NCBI GenBank assembly: GCA_016182845.1
Contig: JACPFT010000003.1
Location: 1 to 64,000 of the forward strand
DNA length: 64,000 bases
Source: Gammaproteobacteria bacterium
Lineage (GTDB): Bacteria; Pseudomonadota; Gammaproteobacteria; Enterobacterales; Permianibacteraceae
Direction of reading: 5' to 3'
The notes below the pieces were generated by a model. The model was not told the origin of the DNA. It made no database searches and saw only the letters and a list, made by a program, of their open reading frames with translations. Positions 32,118-42,433 of this stretch are shown in pieces. The translations under genes were made by a program, and so were the position numbers. The stretch's first letter is position 1, and each line of letters opens with the position of its first letter.

Positions 32118-32849
32118 TCATAGCGCAAACTCCTGCCCCTGAAACGCCACCCCGGCGAAATCCCGCTCGATCTCCGCCCGGTACTGCTCAATATCGTCGC
32201 CGTAATGCACGGCCCACAGCCTCCGGCGCACGGTCTCGGGGTATTGCTCTTTCAGCTCCCAGAGCGTGGCATGGGCAGGGTTGCCGCGATACAGGCTGCA
32301 ATCGTGGATGATGGGCCGCGAACTCCGGTCCTCGGCCAGCCAGGGCATGCAGCGGGTATCGGCGGTGACGATGAGCTTGTCGTTAAGCACCAGGCCGAAA
32401 CTGTCCTTTCCGGCGGTGTGCGGCGTGGGGAACAGCCGAAAATTCACGCCGTCGAAGCGGAAAGCCTGGTCCTCCACCACCACCGGCTCGAAGAAATCCG
32501 AGAGGCTGTTCTGACCGGAACTGGAATAGCCCATGGTGCCGAACAGGCACTCGTGCCAGAGCTTGTGCAGGATTTCCGCCGTGCCATGGAGCTTGACGCG
32601 CTTGCCGTAGCCGTAGCGCGACTCGTAGCCGATGCGCTCCAGGCCGTGCACATGATCGCCATGGAGATGGGTGATGAACACCGCGTCCAGAGCGGCGAGG
32701 CACATGCCCCGCTCGCGCAGGGCATACTTGATGGTGAAGCCGGCGTCGATGGCGAGCCGCTGGCCGGACAGCCCGGTTATGAGATAACCGCTGTTCCAGT
32801 AATCCAAGGCCGTGGAATCGCCGGTGCCGAGCACCGTCAAGCGGCTCAT
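32118..32849 (-). CDS. Metallo-beta-lactamase fold hydrolase (RNase Z-like)
   Basis: A 243-residue protein with the metal-binding HxHxDH motif in THLHGDHVHGLE, further His/Asp ligands in PTPHTAGKDS and VTADTRCMP, and a C-terminal AVHYGDD. It resembles small ribonuclease Z-like hydrolases but lacks the exosite arm. The substrate is unknown. It lies between folK and folB and overlaps folB by 4 bases, so it is expressed with folate genes. Confidence 0.75.
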   Translation of the reverse strand: MSRLTVLGTGDSTALDYWNSGYLITGLSGQRLAIDAGFTIKYALRERGMCLAALDAVFITHLHGDHVHGLERIGYESRYGYGKRVKLHGTAEILHKLWHECLFGTMGYSSSGQNSLSDFFEPVVVEDQAFRFDGVNFRLFPTPHTAGKDSFGLVLNDKLIVTADTRCMPWLAEDRSSRPIIHDCSLYRGNPAHATLWELKEQYPETVRRRLWAVHYGDDIEQYRAEIERDFAGVAFQGQEFAL

Positions 32850-33199
32850 GCCGCGCGCCGCTCGATGGTGACGGCCACTTCCCGGGCATTGCGCAGGATG
32901 CGCGGCTTGGCGACCCGGACCCTGACCCAGGGCGTGGCGAACTCGGCCAGGAGTAACTGCGCCACGCGTTCCGCCACGGTCTCGATAAGCAGGAACTGCC
33001 CGTTCTCAAGGAGTTCCGTGACCCGCAGCGCCACGGCGCCGTAGTCGATGGCGTCGTCTATGGCATCCGTGGCCGCCGCCCGCGCCACGTCGGTGCCCAG
33101 TTCCAGGTCCAGGACCAGGTTCTGCTTGATGCGCTTTTCCCACTCGAAGACGCCGATGCGCGTCGGGACGGTAAGCTCGCTGATGCTAACGATATCCAT
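32846..33199 (-). CDS. folB: Dihydroneopterin aldolase
   Basis: A 117-residue aldolase: MDIVSISELTVPTRIGVFEWE opens the protein, IDYGAVALRVTELLENG and FLLIETVAERVA follow, and KPRILRNAREVAVTIER ends it. It splits dihydroneopterin to the hydroxymethyl pterin used by FolK. It is divergent from plsY, the common gammaproteobacterial arrangement. Confidence 0.94.
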   Translation of the reverse strand: MDIVSISELTVPTRIGVFEWEKRIKQNLVLDLELGTDVARAAATDAIDDAIDYGAVALRVTELLENGQFLLIETVAERVAQLLLAEFATPWVRVRVAKPRILRNAREVAVTIERRAA

Positions 33200-33268
33200 T
33201 TCCTTTAATCCTGGCCGGGAAAAGCGAACTGATTATACTAGGCGTTTTTACGCGAAAGCAGTGACTCA

Positions 33269-33874
33269 ATGAACATGCTCGATCTGGCCCTGGCCCTCGT
33301 CGCCTATCTGTTTGGCTCCATCTCCACCGCCATCGTGACCTGCAAGCTCATGGGCCTACCGGACCCGCGCACGGTGGGCTCGGGCAATCCCGGCGCCACC
33401 AATGTCCTGCGCCTGGGGGGCAAGAAGGCCGCCCTCATCACCCTCGTCGGCGACAGCGTGAAGGCCGTGATCCCGGTCCTGATCGGCAAGGCCTTCGGCC
33501 TGGAGGAATTGAGCCTCGGCATCCTCGCCGTCGCCGCCTTCCTGGGCCATCTCTTCCCCGTGTTCTTCCGCTTCCAGGGCGGCAAGGGCGTCGCCACCGC
33601 CGCCGGCGCCATCCTGGCCCTGGACTGGGTCCTGGGCCTGGGACTGCTGGGCGTCTGGCTGGGCATGGCCCTGGTGTTCCGCTACTCCTCCCTGGCCGCC
33701 CTCACCGCCTCCATCGCCTCGCCCATCCTCGCCTGGTTCCTGCACCCGGCCTACGCCTGGGCCTGCCTGGCTATGTCCATCGCCCTCGTCTGGCGCCACA
33801 AGAGCAATATCCAGAAGCTCCTGGCGGGTGAGGAAGACAAGATTGGGGCGAAGAAGGAAAAGAAAGAGGCCTAG
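33269..33874 (+). CDS. plsY: Acyl-phosphate:glycerol-3-phosphate acyltransferase
   Basis: A 201-residue membrane enzyme with the three PlsY motifs: FGSISTAIV, GSGNPGATNVLR and FLGHLFPVFFRFQGGKGVAT. It makes lysophosphatidate from acyl phosphate and glycerol-3-phosphate. The tail is highly charged (Lys/Glu). It is convergent with tsaD; no clear terminator separates them. Confidence 0.95.
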   Translation: MNMLDLALALVAYLFGSISTAIVTCKLMGLPDPRTVGSGNPGATNVLRLGGKKAALITLVGDSVKAVIPVLIGKAFGLEELSLGILAVAAFLGHLFPVFFRFQGGKGVATAAGAILALDWVLGLGLLGVWLGMALVFRYSSLAALTASIASPILAWFLHPAYAWACLAMSIALVWRHKSNIQKLLAGEEDKIGAKKEKKEA

Positions 33875-33984
33875 CCGTGGGGCGGATTAGGCCGGAGGCC
33901 GTAATCTGCCATTCTCCTGGACACGTCAACGAAGATGGCGGGTTACGCTGCGCTAACCCCCACCCTAGACTAGATTCAAACCGC

Positions 33985-35004
33985 CTACGGCGCACTCAGC
34001 TCCGCGATCGGCCAGCGCGGCCTGACCGTGATGCCCGGCCCCTCCGCCGCCCCCGCCTTGAGGCGCTGCCAGCCCGCATAGGCGATCATGGCGCCGTTGT
34101 CGGTGCAGAATTCCGGGCGCGGGTAGTAGACCCGGCCGTTCAGGCTATCCATCAGAGTCTTCAGCTGCTCGCGCAGATGGGCATTGGCGCTCACCCCGCC
34201 GGCGATCACCAGGCGCTTGCGGCCCGTGGCCTTCAGGGCGCGCTTGCACTTGATGGCCAGGGTATCCACCACCGCCTCCTGGAAGGCCAGGGCGATATCG
34301 GCCATGGCCTGATCGTCGCCCAGGCGCGGCCGTATGGCCGTGGCGGCATGGGTCTTCAGGCCCGAGAAGGAGAAATCCAGGCCCGGTCGGTCGCACATGG
34401 GGCGCGGAAACGCGTAGAGCCCGGGCCGGCCCCGCTCGGCCAGGCGCGCCAGGTGAGGACCGCCCGGATAGGGCAGGCCCATGATCTTGGCGGTCTTGTC
34501 GAAGGCCTCGCCGGCGGCATCGTCGATGGACTCGCCGAGGATGCGGTACCGACCCACGCCCTCGACATCGACCAAGAGCGTATGCCCGCCCGAGACCAGG
34601 AGGGCCAGGAAGGGGAAGTCCGGTTGCTCATCTTCCAGCAGCGGCGCCAGCAGATGCCCCTCCATATGGTGCACACCGATGGCCGGCACGCCCCAGGCGA
34701 AGGCCATGCTCCGGCCGATGGCGGCGCCCACGAGGAGCGCGCCCACCAGACCCGGGCCGGCAGTGAAGGCCACGCCGTCGATGCTGGCGGCATCGCAGCC
34801 GGCCTGGTCGAAGCACTCGCGGATCAGGGGCAGGGTCTTGCGCACATGGTCGCGAGAGGCCAGCTCCGGCACCACGCCGCCGTATTCGGCATGCAGGGCG
34901 ATCTGGCTGTACAGCGTGTGCGCCATCAGACCCCGCTCGCTGTCGTAGATGGCGACGCCGGTCTCGTCGCAGGAAGATTCGATACCCAATACGCGCATAA
35001 ACAC
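33985..35004 (-). CDS. tsaD: tRNA N6-threonylcarbamoyladenosine transferase TsaD
   Basis: A 339-residue ASKHA-fold enzyme. It opens [20 protein letters not shown], and the metal-binding histidines lie in [19 protein letters not shown] and [10 protein letters not shown] complete the family blocks. With TsaB, TsaC and TsaE it makes t6A at position 37 of ANN-decoding tRNAs. It is divergent from rpsU, the classic arrangement. Confidence 0.96.
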   Translation of the reverse strand: MFMRVLGIESSCDETGVAIYDSERGLMAHTLYSQIALHAEYGGVVPELASRDHVRKTLPLIRECFDQAGCDAASIDGVAFTAGPGLVGALLVGAAIGRSMAFAWGVPAIGVHHMEGHLLAPLLEDEQPDFPFLALLVSGGHTLLVDVEGVGRYRILGESIDDAAGEAFDKTAKIMGLPYPGGPHLARLAERGRPGLYAFPRPMCDRPGLDFSFSGLKTHAATAIRPRLGDDQAMADIALAFQEAVVDTLAIKCKRALKATGRKRLVIAGGVSANAHLREQLKTLMDSLNGRVYYPRPEFCTDNGAMIAYAGWQRLKAGAAEGPGITVRPRWPIAELSAP

Positions 35005-35080
35005 CGGTTCCGGAACTACAATCTAGGGCGCACAGTATAGCCGGAAAGCGCGGAGCCTGGCCGCGCGGCGACGGCCCCCT

Positions 35081-35109
35081 TTGCATCGGGGGTAAATTCG
35101 GAGTAGAAT
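35081..35109 (+). promoter_or_regulatory. Promoter of the rpsU-yqeY-dnaG-rpoD operon
   Basis: TTGCAT (35081-35086), a 17-base spacer and TAGAAT (35104-35109) lie 53 bases before the rpsU start. This is a good sigma70 match in the expected place for the macromolecular synthesis operon. Confidence 0.6.
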
Positions 35110-35161
35110 CCGCGACCTTTCTAGGCAAGGTCCTATCCATTCAACACCGAGGTGAATTTTA

Positions 35162-35377
35162 ATGCCCGCTGTCAAGGTTAAAGAGAACGAACCGTTTGAC
35201 GTTGCCCTGCGTCGCTTCAAGCGCGCCTGCGAAAAGGCCGGTCTTCTGGCCGAAGTCCGTTCCCGCGAGTTCTACGAGAAGCCGACCGCCGAGCGCAAGC
35301 GCAAGAAAGCCGCTGCCGTGAAGCGCCACGCCAAGAAGATGCACCGCGAAAACACGCGCATGACGCGCATGTACTAA
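35162..35377 (+). CDS. rpsU: 30S ribosomal protein S21
   Basis: A 71-residue ribosomal protein: [20 protein letters not shown] and the basic tail [21 protein letters not shown]21 helps initiation on natural mRNAs. It is the first gene of the classic rpsU-dnaG-rpoD operon. Confidence 0.97.
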   Translation: MPAVKVKENEPFDVALRRFKRACEKAGLLAEVRSREFYEKPTAERKRKKAAAVKRHAKKMHRENTRMTRMY

Positions 35378-35392
35378 GCGTTAGCGCGGTAG

Positions 35393-35854
35393 ATGACCAT
35401 GACTGAATCGACCCTGCTCGCCCAGATCAAGGACGGCATGAAGGACGCGATGCGCGCTCAAGAAAAAGAGCGCTTAGGCGTCATCCGCCTGGTTCTGGCT
35501 GCCGTGAAGCAGGTCGAAGTTGATCAGCGTATCGAATTGGACGATGCCGCCGTGCTCGCCATCCTCGATAAGATGGTCAAACAGCGTCGCGAATCGATCA
35601 AGCAATACGAGAGCGCCGGCCGTCAGGATCTTGCCGATAAAGAAGCGGCCGAAATCACAGTCATCCAGGGGTATTTGCCCCAGGCGCTGACCGAGGCGGA
35701 ACTGCTTGCGCTGATCGATAAGGGTATCGCCGAGACCGGTGCAGCCGGCATGGCCGGGATGGGCAAGCTCATGGCTTGGCTCAAACCCCAGGTCCAGGGC
35801 CGGGCCGACATGGGCGCCGTCAGCGTCCATATCAAGGCTAAGCTCGCCGTCTAA
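35393..35854 (+). CDS. yqeY: GatB/YqeY domain protein
   Basis: A 153-residue helical protein of the YqeY family (LLAQIKDGMKDAMRAQEKER, GAAGMAGMGKLMAWLKPQ), homologous to the tail domain of the amidotransferase GatB. It is often found between rpsU and dnaG; the function is unclear but probably tRNA-related. A second ATG is two codons downstream. A terminator follows. Confidence 0.9.
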   Translation: MTMTESTLLAQIKDGMKDAMRAQEKERLGVIRLVLAAVKQVEVDQRIELDDAAVLAILDKMVKQRRESIKQYESAGRQDLADKEAAEITVIQGYLPQALTEAELLALIDKGIAETGAAGMAGMGKLMAWLKPQVQGRADMGAVSVHIKAKLAV

Positions 35855-35876
35855 GCGCCCTCGCTGGTACGCAACG

Positions 35877-35906
35877 AAAACGCCGGATACACTGTCCGGC
35901 GTTTTT
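35877..35906 (+). terminator. Terminator between yqeY and dnaG
   Basis: An 11-bp stem AAAACGCCGGA with its complement, loop TACACTG, followed by GTTTTTGTTTTTG. It lies 23 bases after the yqeY stop and would limit readthrough into dnaG, as the known internal terminator does in enterobacteria. Confidence 0.85.
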
Positions 35907-35940
35907 GTTTTTGGGTTTTGGACGAACGGGTTGCCTCACC

Positions 35941-36032
35941 CCCGTTCGTCCTGAGCTTGTCGAAGGGCGAATAGATGTCGGCCTCCGGCGCCCCGCCGTT
36001 CATGGTTCGACAAGCTCACCACGAACGGCGGA
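35941..36032. repeat. Interspersed GTTCGTCCTGAG...CTCACCACGAACG palindromic repeat, copy 2
   Basis: CCGTTCGTCCTGAGCTTGTC and GGTTCGACAAGCTCACCACG form the same pair of halves as at 29538-29624, here between the terminator and dnaG. Confidence 0.75.
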
Positions 36033-36057
36033 TTAGGCATCTCACATTCAGGAACCC

Positions 36058-37788
36058 ATGGCCGGCAGAATCCCCCAGTCCTTTATCGACGACCTCATGG
36101 CGCGCACCGACATCGTCGAGTTGATCGGCGAGCGCGTGCCGCTCAAGAAGGCCGGCAAGGACTACACCGCCTGCTGTCCCTTCCACAACGAGAAGACCCC
36201 CTCCTTCAGCGTCGTGCCCAACAAGCAGTTCTTCCACTGCTTCGGCTGCGGCGCCCATGGCACGGCCTTGGGCTTCGTCATGGAATACGATCGATTGTCC
36301 TTCGTCGATGCCGTGGAAGCCCTGGCCGAGCGCCTGCACATCCCGGTGCCCCGTGAGGGCGGCGGCGGGAGTGAGGACGGCGGCCAGTACAAGCGCCTCT
36401 ACGAGGTCATGGAACAGGCCAATACCTGGTTCCAGAGCCAGTTGCGCAGCCATGTCGAAGCGCCGCAAGCCATTGATTACCTGAAGAAACGCGGGCTATC
36501 GGGCGAAGTGGCCAAGAGCTTTGGCCTAGGCTATTCCCCCTCCGAGTGGACCGGTCTCGCCGATGGCCTGGGCCGCGAGCAGGAACTGCGCAAGCTCCTC
36601 TTGGCCGGCGGCCTGCTCAAGCAGCACGAGTCCGGCCGGGTCTACGACCTCTACCGGTCGCGCATCATCTTCCCCATCCGCGATCGGCGCGGCCGCGTCA
36701 TCGGCTTCGGCGGGCGCGTACTCGACAAGAGCGAGCCGAAATACCTCAACTCGCCAGAAACCGAGATCTTCCACAAGGGCCGGGAGCTCTACGGCCTCTA
36801 CGAAGCCCGCCAGGCTAACCGCAAGCTGGAGCGCGTGCTGGTGGTCGAGGGCTATATGGACGTGGTGGCCCTGGCCCAGTTCGGGATCACCAATGCCGTC
36901 GCCACCCTGGGCACCTCCACCACCTCGGACCATGTGCAGGTCCTGTTCCGCACGGTCTCGGAGATCGTGTTTTGCTTCGACGGCGACCGGGCCGGGCGCG
37001 CCGCCGGCTGGCGTGCCCTGGAAAACACCCTGCCCAATCTCCAGGACGGCCGCGCCGTGCGCTTCATGTTCCTGCCCGAGGGCGAGGATCCGGACAGCCT
37101 GGTGCGCCAGATCGGCAAGGACGGCTTCGAGGCCCTGATGCGCGAGGCCATGCCCCTGAGCCAGTTCCTGTTCGACAAGCTGGCCCAGGACATCGACATC
37201 AAGAGCCTGGACGGCCGCGCCCAGCTCCTGGCCAAGCTCAATCCCCTGGTATCCAGTATCCCCGGCACCATCTACCGGCAGATGCTGGACGACGAGGTTA
37301 AGCGCCGCCTGGGCATGGGCGAGCGCCCCGTCGAGGAGCGGCCCCGCGCCCCGCAGCGCCATCACGCCCAGCACGAGGCGCGCCAGCAGCCCTCCCTGGT
37401 GCGCAAAGCGCTGAAAGCCCTCCTGGAACGTCCCGAGCTGGCTCGGCGCCTGCCCGATACGGCTCTGTTGCGCGAGCTGCATCTGCCCGGCCTTCCCTTG
37501 CTCTGCTCGGTACTGGATTTCCTGCGCGAGCAGCCCGCAGCCTCGACCGCCCAGCTCCTGGAGCGCTGGCGCGGCACCACCGAGGGCGAGCACCTGACCA
37601 AGCTGGCGGCCCGCGAGGCCTTGCTGCCCGACGACGCCTTGGAAAGAGAGCTCCTCGACACCATTGCCCAGCTGCTGGGCCAGGCGCGGGCCCAGGGCAT
37701 CGAGCGCCTGCAGGCCAAGGCGCGTCTCTCCGGCCTCAGTCCGGAGGAAAAACGCGAACTGGCGCAGCTGCTTACCTCCCGCGCCTAG
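36058..37788 (+). CDS. dnaG: DNA primase
   Basis: A 576-residue primase. The N-terminal CHC2 zinc domain is CCPFHNEKTPSF through FHCFGCGAHG. The TOPRIM catalytic core has VLVVEGYMDVVAL and a second acidic block FCFDGDRAG. The C-terminal helicase-binding domain is helical and less conserved. It makes RNA primers for replication with DnaB. It sits between yqeY and rpoD. Confidence 0.96.
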   Translation: MAGRIPQSFIDDLMARTDIVELIGERVPLKKAGKDYTACCPFHNEKTPSFSVVPNKQFFHCFGCGAHGTALGFVMEYDRLSFVDAVEALAERLHIPVPREGGGGSEDGGQYKRLYEVMEQANTWFQSQLRSHVEAPQAIDYLKKRGLSGEVAKSFGLGYSPSEWTGLADGLGREQELRKLLLAGGLLKQHESGRVYDLYRSRIIFPIRDRRGRVIGFGGRVLDKSEPKYLNSPETEIFHKGRELYGLYEARQANRKLERVLVVEGYMDVVALAQFGITNAVATLGTSTTSDHVQVLFRTVSEIVFCFDGDRAGRAAGWRALENTLPNLQDGRAVRFMFLPEGEDPDSLVRQIGKDGFEALMREAMPLSQFLFDKLAQDIDIKSLDGRAQLLAKLNPLVSSIPGTIYRQMLDDEVKRRLGMGERPVEERPRAPQRHHAQHEARQQPSLVRKALKALLERPELARRLPDTALLRELHLPGLPLLCSVLDFLREQPAASTAQLLERWRGTTEGEHLTKLAAREALLPDDALERELLDTIAQLLGQARAQGIERLQAKARLSGLSPEEKRELAQLLTSRA

Positions 37789-37819
37789 CTTCGCCATAGC
37801 GGGAAAGCGCCCAAGCCTG

Positions 37820-37825
37820 TATAAT
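37820..37825 (+). promoter_or_regulatory. Possible internal promoter -10 before rpoD
   Basis: A perfect TATAAT lies in the 120-base gap between dnaG and rpoD, 84 bases before the rpoD start. No convincing -35 is visible at 16-18 bases upstream, so the call is weak; rpoD commonly has its own promoters here. Confidence 0.35.
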
Positions 37826-37908
37826 TGAGCGTTTTCGCACCGCATTCGTCCACAGGAAACCTGCAGCCCCCGGGCTGACGGGAATCCCACTTATTTCGGA
37901 AGAGGTCC

Positions 37909-39741
<1,833 letters not shown>

Positions 39742-39763
39742 GCCCGAGGGCCGTGTATTGGCG

Positions 39764-39798
39764 AAAAGGGCGAAGCAAAACTTCGCCCTTTTGCGTTT
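39764..39798 (+). terminator. Terminator of the rpsU-rpoD operon
   Basis: AAAAGGGCGAAG and its exact complement around CAAAA, followed by TTTTGCGTTTT, 22 bases after the rpoD stop. Confidence 0.85.
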
Positions 39799-39847
39799 TG
39801 GCGCTGGCCTAAAAATCGGATCTTGTTATAATTCAGGCCCTTCTCGC

Positions 39848-39925
<78 letters not shown>

Positions 39926-40115
39926 CCTTCCCTTCCGGGGGCCTTCGAGCCTAACACGGCGTTTAGCCATCAGAATCAAGCGATTACAGGCTCTTGCAGC
40001 CTCAAGAACAGTCTAGCCGATTGCCTTGGCGCTTGCTCGCAGTAATGCGACATGGCCCCAATTGAGCACCACCATTGAACCATAGTTGAACCATGGTTCA
40101 CCGCCTGGCCCCCCA

Positions 40116-40442
40116 TCAAGCTGCCTCCGGTAGCCCCTCCCCACGCCAGACCACGGAATGTTCCTCCAAGCACCAACCAGGGGCCAGCACCAGGGCCAAG
40201 CTACGGGCAGCCGTCCAGGTCTGCCGGCTCACTTGAAGCTCACCAATCGCTCCCCTGAACTCCTTCACAGACAACCGGCACTCCCCCTGCCTGCGCACTT
40301 CCTCTAGGTGTTCCGCGATGCGCTTGGCTGCCTGGGCGATCTTCTGGGTCCTGCCTCCCTCCTCCGCCGTTTCCCAGGTCGTCCAGTTAACTCCCGGCAG
40401 AACGGCCCTAAGCCGCACCTCAAGGCTAGTAGTGTTATGCAT
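40116..40442 (-). CDS. Hypothetical protein next to the island's left end
   Basis: A 108-residue predicted soluble protein, rich in Ala, Glu and Arg with a likely helical middle (RTQKIAQAAKRIAEHLEEVR). I do not recognise it. No strong ribosome site precedes the ATG at 40442. Base composition here (39926-40620) is less GC-rich than the core, which suits mobile DNA. The 190 bases between the tRNA and this gene hold only short repeats such as GAACCAT (near 40075-40100). Confidence 0.4.
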   Translation of the reverse strand: MHNTTSLEVRLRAVLPGVNWTTWETAEEGGRTQKIAQAAKRIAEHLEEVRRQGECRLSVKEFRGAIGELQVSRQTWTAARSLALVLAPGWCLEEHSVVWRGEGLPEAA

Positions 40443-40488
40443 AAGTCAGACTTGGCACGGCTTCGCCTGTGACACGCCGCCGATCACA

Positions 40489-40522
40489 GCGAGAGAATTC
40501 GGCCGGAGTCCCGGTCTATTGC
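40489..40522 (+). promoter_or_regulatory. Putative ECF-sigma promoter of the first ECF gene
   Basis: GCGAGAGAATTCG, ten bases, then CGGTCTATTGC. The same two blocks with exactly the same spacing occur at 51687-51720 before the bufferin precursor gene; 23 of the 24 block positions agree. Such a bipartite shared motif is what an ECF factor recognises, so this is probably the autoregulated promoter of the sigma gene starting at 40635. The long leader (113 bases) is unexplained. Confidence 0.65.
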
Positions 40523-40634
40523 AGCAGTAGCACGAAATTCGTTCGGGCATAAGAGTGATAGAAGTGTTGGAAGCCGATCTTGTCGAGTGCGGTGACTACG
40601 TCGCCTTTCCCATCGCCGGCATGGAAAGTGGCGC

Positions 40635-41159
40635 ATGAGCCTGCATGCCGATTTCACGGCCTTGGTGCGCACCTACGCGGGCGACCTCTTCCGCTACGCG
40701 CATTGGCTGTGCCGCGATTCGCACCGAGCCGAGGATTTGGTGCAAGAGACGCTGCTGCGCTCCTGGCGGGCCTTCCCCAAGCTGCGCGAAACGGGATCGG
40801 CCAAGGCCTGGTTGCTCACTACGCTACGCCGCGAGCTGTTCCGGGAGGGCGCGCCGAGCCAAGACTTGAGCCTGGACGATCCCGAACTGGACTTCGGGGC
40901 CGAAGCGGCCCTGCAACACATCCACGAAATGGACAGCGTGCTCGATGCCGAGCGTTGTCTCGGCCGGCTCCCCGAAACCTATCGCGAGGTGCTGATGCTG
41001 CAACTGCATTTCGGCTATTCCACGCTGGAAATCGCCGCTGTGCTCGGCATCACCGAGCCGGCCGTTGCCAACCGCCTATTGCGTGCCCGGCGCGCCCTCT
41101 CCGCCCTGGCCGAGCCGCAGGATGGCACGGTGGTGCCCTTCCGCAGGAGGTCCCTATGA
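40635..41159 (+). CDS. ECF RNA polymerase sigma factor, copy 1
   Basis: A 174-residue ECF sigma factor. Region 2 contains FRYAHWLCRDSHRAEDLVQE and region 4 LHFGYSTLEIAAVLGITEPA with the -35-binding helix-turn-helix. It overlaps its anti-sigma gene by ATGA. A close paralogue (43266-43832) shares HADFTALV, HRAEDLVQETLLRSW and GSAKAWLLTTLRRE. By context and the shared upstream motif it probably controls the bufferin operon of the same island, as ECF factors do for related bufferin loci. Confidence 0.9.
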   Translation: MSLHADFTALVRTYAGDLFRYAHWLCRDSHRAEDLVQETLLRSWRAFPKLRETGSAKAWLLTTLRRELFREGAPSQDLSLDDPELDFGAEAALQHIHEMDSVLDAERCLGRLPETYREVLMLQLHFGYSTLEIAAVLGITEPAVANRLLRARRALSALAEPQDGTVVPFRRRSL

Positions 41160-41854
41160 ACTGTCCGTCTTTTCAGCGTCTGGCGCTGATCGATCCGCAG
41201 CACCTGCCGCCCGAGGCCCTGAACCATGCCGAGCGTTGTCCGCGCTGTCAGGCGGCCCTCAAATCCCTACGCCACAACGATGCGCTGCTGCGCGCAGCCC
41301 TTGTCGCCACGAAGAGCGACGGGCTACAGGCGCGCGTTCTCGCCGACGCCGGCGTCGACCGCAGCCGCCGGCATTTCGGTCTGGGATTGGCGGCGGGCAT
41401 CGGCTTTGCCGTCTTGGGCGGCGCGCAGTGGCTGCGCCTAAGCGCGCAAGCGGGTTCGGATCAGCTCTGGGTCGATGCGCTCAGCCAGCACTTCGAAGAC
41501 GATCCCGAACATCTGCGGCCGGCCGACCCCGAGGCGGGTAACCGCTTGGCACGCGCCCTGGCCGATCTGGGCGGCGAACTCCAGGTGACGCTCCCCCCCG
41601 TGGTACGCGCCGGGTTGTGCAAACTCAAGCACCGGACGGCGGCACACCTGGTGTTCGAATTGCCCGACGAGCGCGTCGTGGTTTTTCTGCTGCCCCATGA
41701 GCGGATCGATGCGCACTTCAAAGTCGCTGGCTGGTATGGCGAGTTGCAACCGGTTTCAGGCGGTACTGTCGGCGTCCTGGCCCGCCACGCACAGAGTCTG
41801 CGGCAGTTCCACGCTGCGTTGGGCGATGGCCTGCGCTTTCTTCCGGCGGTCTGA
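41156..41854 (+). CDS. DUF3379-type membrane anti-sigma factor, copy 1
   Basis: A 232-residue protein with an N-terminal zinc-finger-like anti-sigma motif H-x3-C-x2-C (HAERCPRC), one membrane helix (GLGLAAGIGFAVLGGA) and a periplasmic DUF3379-like domain (HFEDDPEHLRP, AHLVFELPDERVVVFLL). It should hold the ECF factor inactive until a periplasmic signal, perhaps copper or thiol stress, relieves it. The copy at 43829 has exactly the same length. Confidence 0.85.
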   Translation: MNCPSFQRLALIDPQHLPPEALNHAERCPRCQAALKSLRHNDALLRAALVATKSDGLQARVLADAGVDRSRRHFGLGLAAGIGFAVLGGAQWLRLSAQAGSDQLWVDALSQHFEDDPEHLRPADPEAGNRLARALADLGGELQVTLPPVVRAGLCKLKHRTAAHLVFELPDERVVVFLLPHERIDAHFKVAGWYGELQPVSGGTVGVLARHAQSLRQFHAALGDGLRFLPAV

Positions 41855-41923
41855 TCTCCCCCGATCGGCCGCCCTACCTCTCCGCCACCCTCGTGGCGGT
41901 TCACAGTCCATAGGAGTGTTCAC

Positions 41924-42304
41924 ATGAAAATCGCGCACTGGCTCTTCGCTGCCGGCCTGGGTCTCATCGGCAGTCTCGCCCATGCCCTGGAAGTCGCCCC
42001 CTATTCGGCGAGTGCCCTCGCCGCCGCGCAGAAGGACGGCAAGCCCGTCGCCCTGCACTTTCACGCCGGCTGGTGCGCGACCTGCCGTGCTCAGGAGAGG
42101 GTCCTGAACGAGCTGAAAGCCGACAAGTCCCTGGACCTCACCGTGTTCGTGGCCGATTACGACAAGGAAGAGGCCCTGAAGCAGGCACACCAAGTGCGCA
42201 AGCAATCGACCCTGATCGTCTACCACGGCGACAAGGAAACCGCGCGCCTGATGGGCGAGACCGATGCGGCCAAGCTCGAAACCGCCCTCCGTACCGCCCT
42301 GTAA
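41924..42304 (+). CDS. Periplasmic thioredoxin-like protein
   Basis: A 126-residue protein with a Sec signal (LFAAGLGLIGSLAHA) and a thioredoxin fold whose active site is WCATC (C-x2-C). It lies between the two ECF/anti-sigma pairs and just before a CcdA-like transporter that could keep it reduced. Likely jobs are keeping cysteines of the bufferin or of c-type cytochromes reduced. A CCGCCAC/GTGGCGG hairpin precedes it at 41881-41899. Confidence 0.88.
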   Translation: MKIAHWLFAAGLGLIGSLAHALEVAPYSASALAAAQKDGKPVALHFHAGWCATCRAQERVLNELKADKSLDLTVFVADYDKEEALKQAHQVRKQSTLIVYHGDKETARLMGETDAAKLETALRTAL

Positions 42305-42311
42305 TTCGCAC

Positions 42312-42334
42312 TGGCATGTCGCTTCGCGACATGC
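42312..42334 (+). terminator. Perfect hairpin after the thioredoxin-like gene
   Basis: GGCATGTCGC, TTC loop and GCGACATGCC form a perfect 10-bp stem 8 bases after the stop codon. No T run follows, so it may be an mRNA-stabilising or attenuating stem rather than an intrinsic terminator. Confidence 0.5.
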
Positions 42335-42433
42335 CCCCTCTCCCGGCGCTTCGCGCCACCCTCCCTCCCGAAGGGGGAGGAGAACAAGGCAGTCGTCGCT
42401 AGGCGACTTTCACCGTAATTCGAGGAGCGCGCC

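Noticed and set aside
40450-40466. TTGGCACGGCTTCGCC as a sigma54 promoter
   Set aside because: The spacing between the GG and GC pairs is nine, not ten, and the -12 block is not TTGC.
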